Below are positions 12,677 to 24,800 of a stretch of 64,000 bases of DNA, piece by piece. The stretch is taken from NCBI GenBank assembly GCA_034440615.1, contig JAOTOM010005096.1, positions 855,501 to 919,500 of the forward strand. Reading direction: 5' to 3'. How positions within the stretch are numbered: the stretch's first letter is position 1; every line of letters begins with the position of its first letter. This stretch comes from Ashinkailepas kermadecensis. Taxonomy: Eukaryota; Arthropoda; Thecostraca; Neolepadidae. The position numbers were made by a program, and so were the translations under genes. The notes beneath the pieces were generated by a model. The model searched no databases. It was not told the origin of the DNA and saw nothing but the letters and a program-made list of their open reading frames with translations.

Positions 12677-13835
12677 TGCAGTGACACTCTCGCAGGGCGA
12701 CCAGCAACCGCAGGGACGACAGACAGGGGACTCCCCATGAGGGGAGTCGCCTCCGGCACTGTCGCCGACTTGGCCGGGAGACAGGGTCCCTGCACACCAG
12801 GCAGCTCACAGCCGTGGCAAATCGGCACAATCCGGCCCTCCCCCTCCCCAGCAGGCCCCACTCCCTCTGTCGCTTTGTGATCTCGACGCGGGAACCACGT
12901 CGATCGACTAACCGATCTATACGCCACATCCGGCCTCCCCGACACGCTCCCTCCCGCTGTGCCCAACGCTACATCATGTCAGCCGCCGTCACGTAACGGT
13001 AGCGTAACGGTAACGTAACGGTAACCGCGAGGTGACGGTAGCGCACAAGATATGTTCAGGCTGTGACAAACCTCAGTTTCGGCGCCGCAGTGCACAATGC
13101 TCACCAGTCATCTTCGCGGCCACGAGCGAGCAGCCAGATTTCCCTCACACCGATTCTTCCTCTGGCAAAATTGAAATCACATGCAATGATGTGACAAAAT
13201 GCTTACACTCTATTGTATTTGTTCAGTATCTACTGCAGAGAGATACTGAACAATCCTGGGCATCTTTTACTGAGCGGCGGCTATCGCTGAGTGTCGATAA
13301 TTTATTTATAAGCTGAAGATTAAATCATGGGCACAATTCAAACTTGTGTTCAGCATTAACATCCAACGGAAAAGCTTACTTAACATTTGCTTACTTAACT
13401 TGCAATTTATTTAGAGCACTTGCCACATTTTCAGAAAAACAGACATCGAAAAGTTGAAAGGAAATGTTCTACCTTTAGATTTTAGTGTCACAAAGATTAA
13501 GGATTCGCCTTCGAGCCCATACAGTTTGACAGCAAGAAGCTCCGATATTTGTCCTTCACAGTGGAGGTCAAGGCTAACAGAATCTGCGCACCTTCCTCTC
13601 TGAGAAGTTTGAATTGTATGTGCATGGATAAATAATGTCAAACGCCGGCGGGGAACATTTGTAGTCCAAGTTCGAAGTTCAAAGTTCGATCTTCAAAGTT
13701 CAAATTTGTGATACGAGTTCACAAAAAGCACGTTTAAGCGTTTTTTTTATCGTGTTTTCATGTTATTGTCGTGTGTCTTCACTGCATCAGCAGCACTGCA
13801 CTTCACTTTCACTGCCCTGTTTCTTTCTTGTTTCT
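12677..13835. other. intergenic, no gene recognised
   Basis: Contains a short imperfect run of GTAACG units at about 12992-13026. No gene was recognised. Confidence 0.4.
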
Positions 13836-13839
13836 TTAC

Positions 13840-13876
13840 CTACAATTGTAGGTTAGTTAGTTGCAGTAGTTGTCTT
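13840..13876. repeat. dispersed palindromic repeat, copy 1
   Basis: TACCTACAATTGTAGG followed by TTAGTTAGTTGCAGTAGT. The 14-base core CCTACAATTGTAGG is a perfect palindrome. A second copy lies at 15255. Confidence 0.65.
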
Positions 13877-14814
13877 AAGTCGATCACCAACAGGCGATTT
13901 GTCGAATAACGACAATACATATATGAATGAGGCGTGTGGGAGAGTATCAGTACACTTCTATTTCAGTACTACGTCAAAAATGGCACTTTCCGGCTCAGTC
14001 AAGGCCAGCCAGCTGCTCGGTGTCACTTTAATGCCCCCTCCCCCAAGCTCATCGAGCTCCCCCAGTCAGACAAAGTCTGGCAACCGCAGTCGTCATCTGT
14101 GTTGATTTTGCGGATTTCCTCTCGATTTGGCGTGGGGTCTCCTTCTCTATTCATGTCCAGCGCCGCGGGCTGTGCCGCTCACAGAGCGATTCACGCTGGC
14201 TTCGACTTTCATCAGCACACGGAATAGACCAAGCCAGGGTGCGACCGGCGGTCGTCGAATTGGAGCGCGGCGACAGCCTGGTTATTGCTGTGATAGGGAA
14301 TTATTCTGGATCATTGACGTAACAATAGATAAATAAAATGCAGGATCAGAGCTGTTTGCTCCGGGTCTTTGGCGGGATTAGTCCGACCGAGTCCGATACC
14401 GATTCGGATAATAAAACCATGACTTCAGTTGATGATTGATTGGCCGCTCGCCCTGATCTGTCAGCTGTCCCGACGTCGGTCGTCGCTTGTTCGCCCGAAG
14501 TGGATTGAGGCCGCCATGTCGCTCCGCCGCTTTAACGTGGTGCTCCTCTTTGCTCTGTTTTAGCATCACCACCATTGCTGAGAAACGCTTCGGTGTCTTT
14601 ACCTGTGGACAAATCAAAACACCAACACAGTGGTTTGACCGCGAGGGAAAGTGCGTTCCTTTTAAATCATACTTTTCTCCGCGGGCGTCGAAACCAGTCT
14701 GAAGTGAGGAGGGACGAAGCCAATAGTGTGCAGCCTTCCATTCCATCAACTGCAGTGTCATGCCGTAGCCCGTAAATCAACGTTGAAATTGTTAATAATT
14801 GGTAGGGCAGTCGA

Positions 14815-14975
14815 AAATTGGTATGTCTACCACAACTTCAATGGCTCCTAGGTTCGAATCCCACAACTGGCAGGACACCCTACTCCATCCGGGACCAATT
14901 GGCATGAGAGGTTGGCGACGCCATATGACCTAGCAGTTGAATGCGTCGTGAAAGAACCCAGGTTACTTCTTCTTC
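14815..14975 (+). mobile_element. tRNA-derived SINE, copy A
   Basis: Contains a Pol III B-box (GGTTCGAATCCC near 14853) followed by a body (GGACCAATTGGCATGAGAGG, then GTTGGCGACGCCATATGACC and GTTGAATGCGTCGT). The same body, in reverse complement, occurs at 26.6 and 33.1 kb. The copy ends in a CTTCTTCTTC tail. The tRNA-like head is decayed. These are Pol III-transcribed retroelements moved by a partner LINE. Confidence 0.8.
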
Positions 14976-15254
14976 TTCAATGGTTCCTACACTATGTCAC
15001 GAATATCCACGCTCATACCGGGACAGCGTCGGATTAGAGAACTTACCATTGAGTGGACAATGTGCAAACATTTGGATCCACCTACACCCTGCAAGGCATT
15101 GCGTTTTTCGTTCGTTAACTTACATGGGTAATGATTGTCTCAAGACCACTACGTCAAAAGCTAAGGGCCAAGCAAAATTCAATAGCGGCATTGGATGATC
15201 AGTCGAAAAATGCACCATACATTTCGATACATGTGGTACTGGCAGCGTGTTTTC

Positions 15255-15290
15255 TACCTACAATTGTAGGCTTTTAGTTAGTTGTAGTAG
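15255..15290. repeat. dispersed palindromic repeat, copy 2
   Basis: TACCTACAATTGTAGG followed by CTTTTAGTTAGTTGTAGTAG, matching the copy at 13840. The element these belong to is unknown. Confidence 0.65.
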
Positions 15291-15451
15291 TACACGTCTT
15301 TGGCTAGTTGCTGCGCTCTCTATCGAACACTGGGTATAGCTGCTACGCAATTTATTGTCATGAATACAAACTCAATCCATGTTGTGGTAATATATCTTTC
15401 CTCAGATACTCCTGCCGTATCCACGGAAAGTATTCACTGGAAGCATGTGAC

Positions 15452-15484
15452 GAACAAAGCCACTTTCTTCCAGTGGCTTTGTTC
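15452..15484. repeat. perfect 13-bp hairpin
   Basis: GAACAAAGCCACT, a seven-base loop TTCTTCC, then AGTGGCTTTGTTC. All 13 positions pair. There is no T-tract or gene context to make it a terminator; it may be a small foldback remnant. Confidence 0.85.
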
Positions 15485-16165
15485 ACAAGTGTAGACACAA
15501 ACATGGAACCAAGCCACAATGTTTTCCTCTTTTCGATAGTGAAGAGCCGCAGCGTGACACAAATATAAAGTAGCGTGAACATGCTGAGCCTCCTCAAAGG
15601 GATGACTTTTTTCTCTCCTTTTTTTCTGTCGTGAAGCAACGATAAAATGGTCCGTGTACTTGGCTTGCTACCCATACAGTTATGTGGTGCACAGCTGTAT
15701 TTTTGCAGGCACTTTGAAGCACATATTTAGCACATTAAGACTGTTTTTGGCGGATTGATCTTGATGACGAGATTTGAGCTGATCTGAAGAATACGATTGA
15801 TGCAATGAGTGCACTTCATTACACACATTTCTTTTGAAACAGACGACCCACTCGTGACTCATTATATTTTGTGCAAATTTTACGATAAAACTGACCATGA
15901 GCTATTTAGATGCAAATGTGACTATTGTTACTGCCAACGGTTGTCAGAAAAAGAAAAACAACTGAGAGAAGCCAAGATCAGAATTCATCTGAAATTAGCA
16001 TACAATATTTGTCCGATCGTTGAACCACATCAAAATAAGCTCCTTTTCAGTTCAACGTAGCTCTGTTTCAAACTATTCGTATGCTTTCATCGGTGAAAAA
16101 GAGCGAAATAGTGATACAGAAGTTAAAATAAAGCTTAGATCGTTCCGTGTTTGTTCGATGTAAGG

Positions 16166-16277
16166 CATGATTATACACTTTTAAATTGACGCCCTCACAA
16201 TGATTCGGAAGCTTGAATACGCGTGATTTCAAACTTGCGAATCATTGTAAGGAGCGTCAATTAAAAAGTGCATCATG
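16166..16277. mobile_element. foldback (MITE-like) element
   Basis: Two arms of about 45-50 bases are inverted copies with a very short loop. The left arm reads CACTTTTAAATTGACGCC..., CACAATGATTCG..AAGCTTGAA; the right arm in reverse complement reads CACTTTTTAATTGACGCTCC, TTACAATGATTCG, CAAGTTTGAAA. The outer ends share CATGAT. It is a miniature palindromic element with no coding capacity. Confidence 0.8.
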
Positions 16278-19200
16278 TGGAAGTTAAAATACTTACACAG
16301 GGAATGGTACTGAAAAGGTAAACATTTTGAACGCATGCAGCATAGTTCCTGGTGGCAGACAATTTTACCAGTTACACTAAAGGGAAGCATGCGTACTTTA
16401 GCAGGGTGGATTTCGCACGAGTGGGGACATCTGTCACCACAGCTACGATGCTATCCGACACACTATGCGTCAGCAGGTATATACTTAGCTACGTTGATGT
16501 AAGCAGGCGGCGCTCGATGGAGCACCCGACCTCGCTTAAATATGATAGACGCATTGCGAAAGAATTCATTGACTAAACAATAAATACAATAAAACTACGT
16601 GTACAACGACAAATACAAAATTGACCACCACCCGACGAGTAAGGCATCATGCAAAATTCAGGAGACTCCATCACTGGATCGGGGCGGACCTCTTGTAATA
16701 CAATAAAGCCAGTGGCCGCCATCTTGCCGGTACGTCCATCTTCCCAGCAATATGGCCAGATAGCCATACCCACCCGAATTCATTACGGAAGGCCAGACGG
16801 CGTCTGAATTATGCATCGCAGCTGAGCTTATCGAACCACCGACGTCGGAAAATGACGAATCTCCAGTCCAAAATGCAGAAGCCGTCCCATTGTGTCCATC
16901 TGAGATTGTTGATGGCGCAGGTTTGCAGCTATTTATAGATATGCACCCGCCAACCTGGAGCCAACATTACCCGCCATTTTAGGCGCGGTTCAGCAAGAGA
17001 TAGAGCAGATTCAACCCAACACAGAGCGGAGTACATAGCAATGTTGGACAGGCATTTACCTTGAAGGAGCATGGTTTCGTTCCCCTAGAACTCTCTGGAA
17101 CCAAATGACAAATCTAAATGGCACAAATTGCGCTTGATATCAGATATCAGAGATGATTAGAGCGGACGCTTTTATGCCAAATAATGTCACGTAAGAGATT
17201 ACAGGTCAGACTAACCGAATATATTCAATCAGTTGCACGCCTTTGGTTCCATCCCGGGTCTTTTATAAATAATTTTGGCTGTGGAGGGGGGCTATTGGCA
17301 ACTGCGGGACCACCATCCGAGGAAACCAGATAATGCCAAAGTAATGATGAATAGTCACTGACTGGGGATGGAGGAGCACTGTCATGACTGGAGGGCTCTT
17401 TCCCCCAGTTAGCGTATTAGAGGAGGCCCTGGATTCATCCATTCATCATTTAAATCCATCATACACAAATGCAAATGGGCTGCATGTGTTTACAAATATG
17501 TAGAGGAAAGTGGTGCATAATGAGGTGTGACGAATAATCGAAATAACTCCTCATTCCATGATGCGAGGTGGCTAAAATTTTGTCCGAAACTAATAAACAT
17601 ACCTGCCGATCATTTCCGATAGACTTTGGTCGAGTCGCCGCACGCAGGCGAGATGTTATTTTTTCTAGACTGCCTGATGCTATATTTTCGGCTGGCAACT
17701 TAATGATTTTGTGACTTATATCTAAGCAACGATTTAGCAGCGTGGCACTTTTTCATACTGATGATGACTGTGCTTTCTGTGAGTATATTTGGTGTCGCTG
17801 TCGGACTCAGACATCATGTATAATCATGTCGGACATCACTTCTTCAGTCGAGGACATGTGGGGAATAATGTAATCTTAGTCAAGGAGAAAAACAAGATGT
17901 ACCCCGCTTTGCCACACCTAACGTCACATACACGGGCGGCGAAGTTTAACAATTTTTTTAACATAACGTAAAACGACCACCCAGAGGTACAGCGGACTTA
18001 GATGAGCCGAATTGCCAAACACCGTACAAGGCCCACTGACAACCTTGCATGACATGCTTAGACTAACCCTCTACTAACAACTAAAACGCGGCGGCCGGCA
18101 TGATAGGCGGTGTGGACAATTACCTCCTTGTTCGCACGGTAAATGCCTCTGGGTGCTCTTCGACAAGAGTAGGCTAATGCCGGCACCCTGGCAAAATCAA
18201 CTTTCTCGTCACTCTCAAATCACCCCCCCCCCACCCCCACCACAAGTTATCTTGCGGAGGGCAAAGTAAAGCTAAAACTATTTAGACGTCCGGAAGATGT
18301 CCCCCACCCAGCCCGGCCTTCAGCACCTAAAGCATCACACACACTATAACGTAAAACTCCGTAACGAACGTAACGCAAATTTATACTTGTCTGGGCTTTG
18401 CTTGCGAAACACTCACTTCCCCGATAGAAAACGTACGCGACGCGTTGGCCTTAGTGGCGGCATCCCATGGGGAAGGTAACCTTGGTGACAATAAGGGATT
18501 AAGCACAATTTGCATTAAGCTAGTTTTTTGCCATTGAACTTCACATCCCGAATGTCTGCCCCTTCCCCCCCCCCCCCTCTCTCTCTCTTTTCGATTTCCA
18601 TTGCTTCTTCCACCCTGCCCTTGTCTCATTTCTTTCTTTCTTTTTCCAATCTCCCTGATCCCCACGTCCTCTATTTTCTCACTCGTGTATTGCAAATGGC
18701 TGAATGAGTTGGGAAATGGAAAATTGCGAGCATTGAGCACCTCTGTACATTAACACGGGAGCTAAATGTGTGACCCATATAGCTCCACGCATTGTCCCAT
18801 TGTCCCATTTTGTCGCACCCGGGTAGAACGGAAAAAGGCAAATACCTTTCTTTGACTATTAAAAGCATTGCTCACACTTATCGTTGCCAACAAACAACGA
18901 CGCGAAGTGATGCCCGTCGAGGTACAATATGTGTTGGTACCTCTTAAATATGTAACACATTATTCGCATAGCTAATTAGCACCACCGCTTGACGTCCTCT
19001 GATTTCCCCACTTTCCTCTGGGCTAGTCAGCTGGCTCCATATAAGCGAGAAAAACCAGGTCCTCAATTTATGTATTTCAAGTTAATTTAGGGCAACTCTA
19101 GGAGCAGTCAACTTTTGTTTTTGGTAACCTGGCCGGGATTTTCTCAAGGATTAATCTAACAATGGACTTCAGATTCCTTCTTGTATAAACAGACTGAAAC

Positions 19201-19770
19201 GTAATCGGACTTACGAAAAGCACTTCCAATAGCTCCACGCTCAAGGAATATTGAACTACATACCAGCTATGGGAGGACCTTCTCGGGATGCACGAACATA
19301 ACTAACTTCGAAATGTGCTTTTCCAGCTTGAATGGTGCACCAACTTCCGTTTCAAAACGAAATACCATGCATGAAAAGGAAATGAAACTAACACTTGAAG
19401 AAGTAACAAAGCCATGCGGGGCATTAATATACCTGCTAGTCTCTTTAAAGCATGCACTATCATGCTACAAACCGCTTCATTTCGACGTTTGAATACAGTG
19501 TATTGCATTGGGTGAAAAATGTTATGATGCAAACTGAATGCACTGAAAACAAACAGTTCACAGCTATCCAACTTTGGAGGCATGCAATTTACTAGGCGCT
19601 TTATTATATTTATTTATTGCTTCCTTAGAAATCATTCGCTATGCCGGATATCTAGCGCCCATTGCCAGGTGCCACACTGAGTACCACAAAGCCATCTTAC
19701 TAGTGAACAGACACAACACTGCGTTAGTTTCAGAATGAGTCTGACCACGGAAACCTGTAAATATATTACA
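16278..19770. other. intergenic, no gene recognised
   Basis: No exon, tRNA or complex repeat recognised. Simple sequence includes a C-tract near 18221 and a C/CT tract near 18567-18590. Confidence 0.4.
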
Positions 19771-19774
19771 TCTG

Positions 19775-20140
19775 GTGCTGGTGCCGCACTTCTGCACCAT
19801 GTGGCCATTATGACACCGGAACTGCACCAAGGCTGCCTGGAACATCTGGTGCTGGTGCCACACTGCGGCACCACATAGCCACTTTGATACCGGTACTGTG
19901 TCAAGGCTGCCCGGAACATCTGGTGCTGGTACCGCACTACTCCGGGAACATCTGGTGCTGGTGCCACACTACTGCACCACGTGGCCATTTTGACACCAGT
20001 ACTGCGTCAAGGCTGCCGGGGACATCTGGTGCTGGCGCCGCAATGCTACACCACGTGGCCACTTCGACACTGACACTGCGCCAAGGCTGCCGGGAACATC
20101 TGCTGCTGGTGCCGCACTACTCCGGGACCATCTGGGTGTC
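19775..20140. repeat. imperfect minisatellite, ~45/87-bp period
   Basis: Repeated motifs CATCTGGTGCTGGTGCC, GCACTACTCC or CTGCACCACGTGGCC, and CAAGGCTGCCnGGAA recur about six times with variable spacing. No gene is associated. Confidence 0.8.
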
Positions 20141-20214
20141 ACACTACCAGCGTCACTGCTGTCAGCCGTCAGCCCCGTCAGCCGTGTCAGCCGTCAGCCG
20201 ACGTGGACGCAACG

Positions 20215-20560
20215 GGCGGGCGTGACGTCACCTGCCGCCGGCGGCGACAAAGGCTCGGCCCGGCTGTCGGCGCGCCGAGCCGCGCGCCCGCAGATGATTT
20301 GCATGAATCGCCCCCGGTCGAAGATTGAAATTCACAGCGGCAGAAGAGGGGCGGCACCGGGCGAAATCGGGCGTGACGCCGGTGTCGCCGGACGCCGGCG
20401 TCGTGCAGCCGGCAGTGGCCGCACGGCGGCGTCGCCGGCCGCTGATTAATGTGTCGCCGCGTCGTGACGGCCCGGCTCAACCCGCGCCACGCTGGTATTG
20501 ATGCTCGTCGGCGCCGAAGTCCGACGGCCAGCTGATTGATTGCTGGTCTCCGGGGCGTGC
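20215..20560. promoter_or_regulatory. CpG-rich island with CRE and octamer sites
   Basis: Very GC- and CpG-rich DNA holding a perfect TGACGTCA (20223-20230) and a perfect octamer ATTTGCAT (20297-20304), the classical POU-factor site, followed by GAAGATTGAAATTCACAG. It lies 1.2 kb beyond the 3' end of the dehydrogenase gene. It could be a promoter or enhancer of a gene outside the window. The motifs are seen; the function is inferred. Confidence 0.35.
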
Positions 20561-21768
20561 CGGTGGCAAACGGCCGCATGGCGTGCATACATCACGTGCC
20601 GGCCGTACGCCGACTTACGGTAGTCTGCCGACGTAATCGTGGAACGGTTCTCAGGCGCCAGGTGAGGTGCGTGACAGGACTCTGGATAAATATGCAGGTT
20701 TGTTTCGGCCGGAATGGTGGCACATTTTCGCACGCGCGTCAGGTATCGTCGCTTACTCCGTGTTGGTGTTTGGCACTCTGGTGGAAGATGGTCTGAAGAT
20801 TGGCCGGCCATGACCCAGTGACCTCAGGTGGCGGACCCGGCTACTTTGGTCGGCCATGCTCACAGTGACCTGAAGTACACATGCCAAAGCCCTTGTATTT
20901 CCGCATAGTTGGCACCAATTAATACTAATATGAGATTCCTCCACGCATAGTGAACACGACACGCACCGCTCAATGATAATAACTTCATGTGTAAGTATAC
21001 GTGTGCACAAGCACAGTACTCGAAATGGTTCATACAGATCCGCACCATCATTAATAATTAGCACCACTAGGAGACCACGATATACGGCAAACGTTCACCT
21101 GGCCATGCAATTGTGCGCTTGTACTGAGAGTATCCGTACCACCGTATTGTCGCAACACCAGTAGTAAACAGCGCAACGACACAGTCCGCCACCGCTCTGC
21201 TCAGCATTACCCTGTTCTGAGTGCTCGTGTCACTGCACGGCTGTATTACCACCTCCAGTCTGACGCCAGGCCACATACGGTGGCTCAGGGCACACCTAGG
21301 GCAGCGCAACCTACACAACACGGTGGTAATTGGTGCGGCAGGACAGTCGTTTGTACCAGTTACCGTAATGATCAACACGAGCAGCCGACACACTGCGGTA
21401 ACTGGTACGGCTGGGAAGCAGTCTACCAGTTACTACCATGACCAACACCAGCCGCCGACACACTAGTAACCGATAGGGCTGAACAGTCATCTGTACCAGC
21501 TACCACCATGAGTCACACGATCGACCTGATGCAGACCAGAGCCTGTCTCAGCCAGGGGTCAACGAACAAACGTGTTGGTGTCTGTGAGGGCCATGTCGGC
21601 TGCTTCAGTACTCAGCGCCATAAATCACCTTCCGACGAGACCTACGCGACACCCACCATTCCCGTACCACGCACTGCGGTCAATACGCTATTACGCTAAT
21701 TGCACCCATGCAACATATATCATCATCTTGAGGCACGGCTGGAGCAGCTGGAGCGGCGCCGTGCCAGC
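20561..21768. other. 3' flank of the dehydrogenase gene
   Basis: Presumed 3' UTR and intergenic DNA. No clear AATAAA on the minus strand was found soon after the stop codon, so the transcript end is not placed. Motifs of the type CACTGCGGTAACTGGTACGGC recur a few times between 21300 and 21500. Confidence 0.4.
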
Positions 21769-21888
21769 TTACTTGCCCGGCTTTGGCAGCGTCCCCATGT
21801 ACTTGCACACAATGGAGAGCATTACCTCGTCCGTGCCGCCTCCGATCGATACCAGTCTCAGGTCACGGTACAGCCGGCTGACCAGCAC
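21769..21888 (-). CDS. dehydrogenase exon 9 (terminal, stop TAA)
   Basis: 120 nt including the stop: [39 protein letters not shown]. Phase 0 join to exon 8 gives an exact signature 2 match. GGGTDEVML is the family's C-terminal FAD/CoA-proximal turn. The acceptor (CCCTCAG|GTGCTGG) and first ~28 exon bases are part of the minisatellite that follows at 21871-22400. The intron to exon 8 is 7.4 kb. Confidence 0.93.
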   Translation of the reverse strand: MLVSRLYRDLRLVSIGGGTDEVMLSIVCKYMGTLPKPGK

Positions 21889-24800
21889 CTGAGGGTCAGG
21901 TCAGGTCAGGTCATGGTACAGCCGGCTGACCATCACTTGAGGGTCAGGTCAGGTCATGGTACAGCCGGCTGACCAGCACCTGAGGGTCAGGTCAAGTCAG
22001 GTCACGGCACAGCCGGCTGACCAGCACCTGAGGGTCAGGTCAGGTCAGGTCACGGCACAGCCGGCTGACCAGCACCTGAGGGTCAGGTCAGGTCAGGTCA
22101 TGGTACAGCCGGCTGACCAGCACCTGAGGGTCAGGTCAGGTCAGGTCACGGTACAGCCGACTGACCAGCACGTGAGGGTCAGGTCAGGTCAGGTCATGGT
22201 ACAGCCGGCTGACCATCACTTGAGGGTCAGGTCAGGTCATGGTACAGCCGGCTGACCATCACTTGAGGGTCAGGTCAGGTCATGGTACAGCTGGCTGACC
22301 AGCACATGGTGGTCAGGTCAGGTCAGGTCACGGTACAGCCGGGTGACCAGCACCTGAGGGTCAGGTGAGGTCAGGCCACAGCACAGTCCGTTGAGGAACA
22401 CCTGAGGGTCAGGCTACCGAATAGTCAGCTGACCAGCGCCTGAGGATCATTACATGTCAGGTCACGGCAAACGGCTGCCAAGCATGTACAGATCGGGTCA
22501 AGTGACGATAACTCTTCACGATAAATAGGGACAAAAACGTTCACAGCGGTGGTCGATTTTGCATACTGCAGCTACAGAACAAGAGAAGCAGTGCAACTTG
22601 TGTCTTTATTGTAAAATCGTGCGCTACGATTGTTCATCGCCTGTGATCTGCCACCTGTATACACAGCCACGCATTAAACGCTGCGCTGTCGGTCATAGGT
22701 GGCGGCAGCGTAAGGTTGTCGTGGCATTTATGCCGATCACCTGGCCGGTGAGGGTGCGGCACTGAACTATGGTGTCGCCGGCTGCCCCCAATATCTGGCT
22801 GTGTGGTGCCGTGCGAGAGTTGGCCCGGGTCAGACTGATGTCGGATTTGTTTCTTGGGTTGACATCCGAAGACTAAGCAAGGGAAGCTGCTAATACAGGG
22901 GTCATGACGAAAGCGTATTAATGCGGATCTGGACGGTGAATGTGGGGTGCCACTGCAGTCATTCATCGCCGGCGTGGCAGCACATCATCCGCAACAACTC
23001 GGCCGGCCCACAACCGAGCAGCAGAAGCGCCCAGAACCACACACCCGTGGCAGCACATCATTCGCAACAACTCGGCCGGCCCACAACCGAGCAGCAGAAG
23101 CGCCCAGAACCACACACCCGTGGCAGCACATCACCCGCAACAACTCGGCCGGCCCACAACCGAGCAGCAGAAGCGCTCAGAATCCAAACATATACATCCG
23201 ATACGATGACAGATTTGACAGAAGAGGCTGGTGGTTCAGTGCACTTGGACCACGAGGACGGCCGACTGGACTTGGCAGCGACAGCAGGGCTGCTCGGTAT
23301 CGTCCGCCAGCTGACCCGACATCGACTCGGCTGCCTCTCGCTCGCTGTCTCCGCGTCACACACAACAGACTCCCTGTATGGGCATATCTTAACCATCATG
23401 CACAGCTTGTAGGCACAGTGGTGTCGTACTAGTCTCCAACACCGCATCGCGATGCTTATCCTGGCGCCGCAGCTGAATATACGCGGCACAAGTTCAATAG
23501 CACGGGCGGCGACATTTTCACGCTGGTGCCACGCCCAACGCTTTGTCAAATGCAAACACAAAAGGCATACTCCCCGCCGGTGAGCCGACAGTGACTGCTC
23601 AACATGCAGACAGGCCCTGTTTGACACCAGCCATTGTAACAAACGTTCGCGTGATAAATAAGTTTCCAGTTGCAGAACAAACAAAGCGAGCCGGCCCGTT
23701 GCAAGCGAAGTCATTTCTGACCATTTGATAGCGACACCAATTGGTCGACGGAAGAAATGTGGGGTTTGTTCTCGCTCTGTCCGGTGCAAATTGTGCTGTG
23801 TTGGCGTTGTCCGAGCAAATCGATTGCGGACATATAGGACACTGAAAGGGGCACGGGCAGTTGTTCATGCTATTGAACATTGGTGGTCATATTTGTCACT
23901 GCCACCAACGCAGCACTGCTGCAGGGTCGGTCGCTAACAGGGAGCGATAACGGACGGTGCAAGTTCTCTGTCTGCCTGCCAAGTGCTGGGCATTTTTGGA
24001 ACACAACTAATTGCGCGTTCCAGTTGCGCATATAGGAACCTCTTGAGCATCATACAGCGCTAAAGTGGTAGGCTCACCAATAACTAACTGACGTCCAAGT
24101 CGTCAGGTGCAGGTGGTGGATTGGAGCGTTAGGGCGTGCCGACTAATTGAGTCATTTTGAGCCCACTTCAAGCCGTCAGGTGGTGGTGGTGGATTGGAGC
24201 GTTAGGGCGCGCCGACTAATTGAGTCGTTTTGAGCCCATTTCAAGTCGTCAGTTGCACTCCAGACATTACTCAACGTCGGAGTCTCCAACAATCGCCGCG
24301 AATATCTGCGAACTGAAGCTGATAATTTTGGTTACACACCTTCAAAGAATCAAGATGAAGGCGCGAACAGAAGAACACACATTTCGTTGCGTGTGCATTG
24401 GATTCATTGAATGCGTCGATTCCGTACTTCGAGTTCGTATCATCCACATACACCAGCATAAGGCGCCTCATTGGCACTGGACGAGTGAGGGCAAGGGACG
24501 CGCTATGGGGTACTCCTGGTGTAGGCACAGGATCAGGCACAGCACCGCGGCAGGAAACTGGTGGACCGACCCCATGCACCGGAATGTGACAAACTTTCGT
24601 GGAAATGCAATGATTCCAGAAATGAGCAAAACCTATTCAGACAATCCTGCACAGTGCATTGGAAGTTGGGATGCGTGCCCAATATTAGGCAGAAGAGCCC
24701 AATTGCAGACATAACGCCTTCAACTTCAGCACATGTACGCTGAAAAAAAAACATCCCACATCGGCTGAAATTGGCTGCAATCTGACTAAAATCGGGCTCA

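Noticed and set aside
23058..23789. 243-codon minus-strand frame
   Set aside because: Overlaps a 73-bp repeat array and other open frames; no conserved motif was recognised.
24220..24714. 164-codon plus-strand frame
   Set aside because: No recognisable domain, lies in intron 8 of the dehydrogenase on the opposite strand, and starts inside a tandem duplication. Not enough to call a gene.
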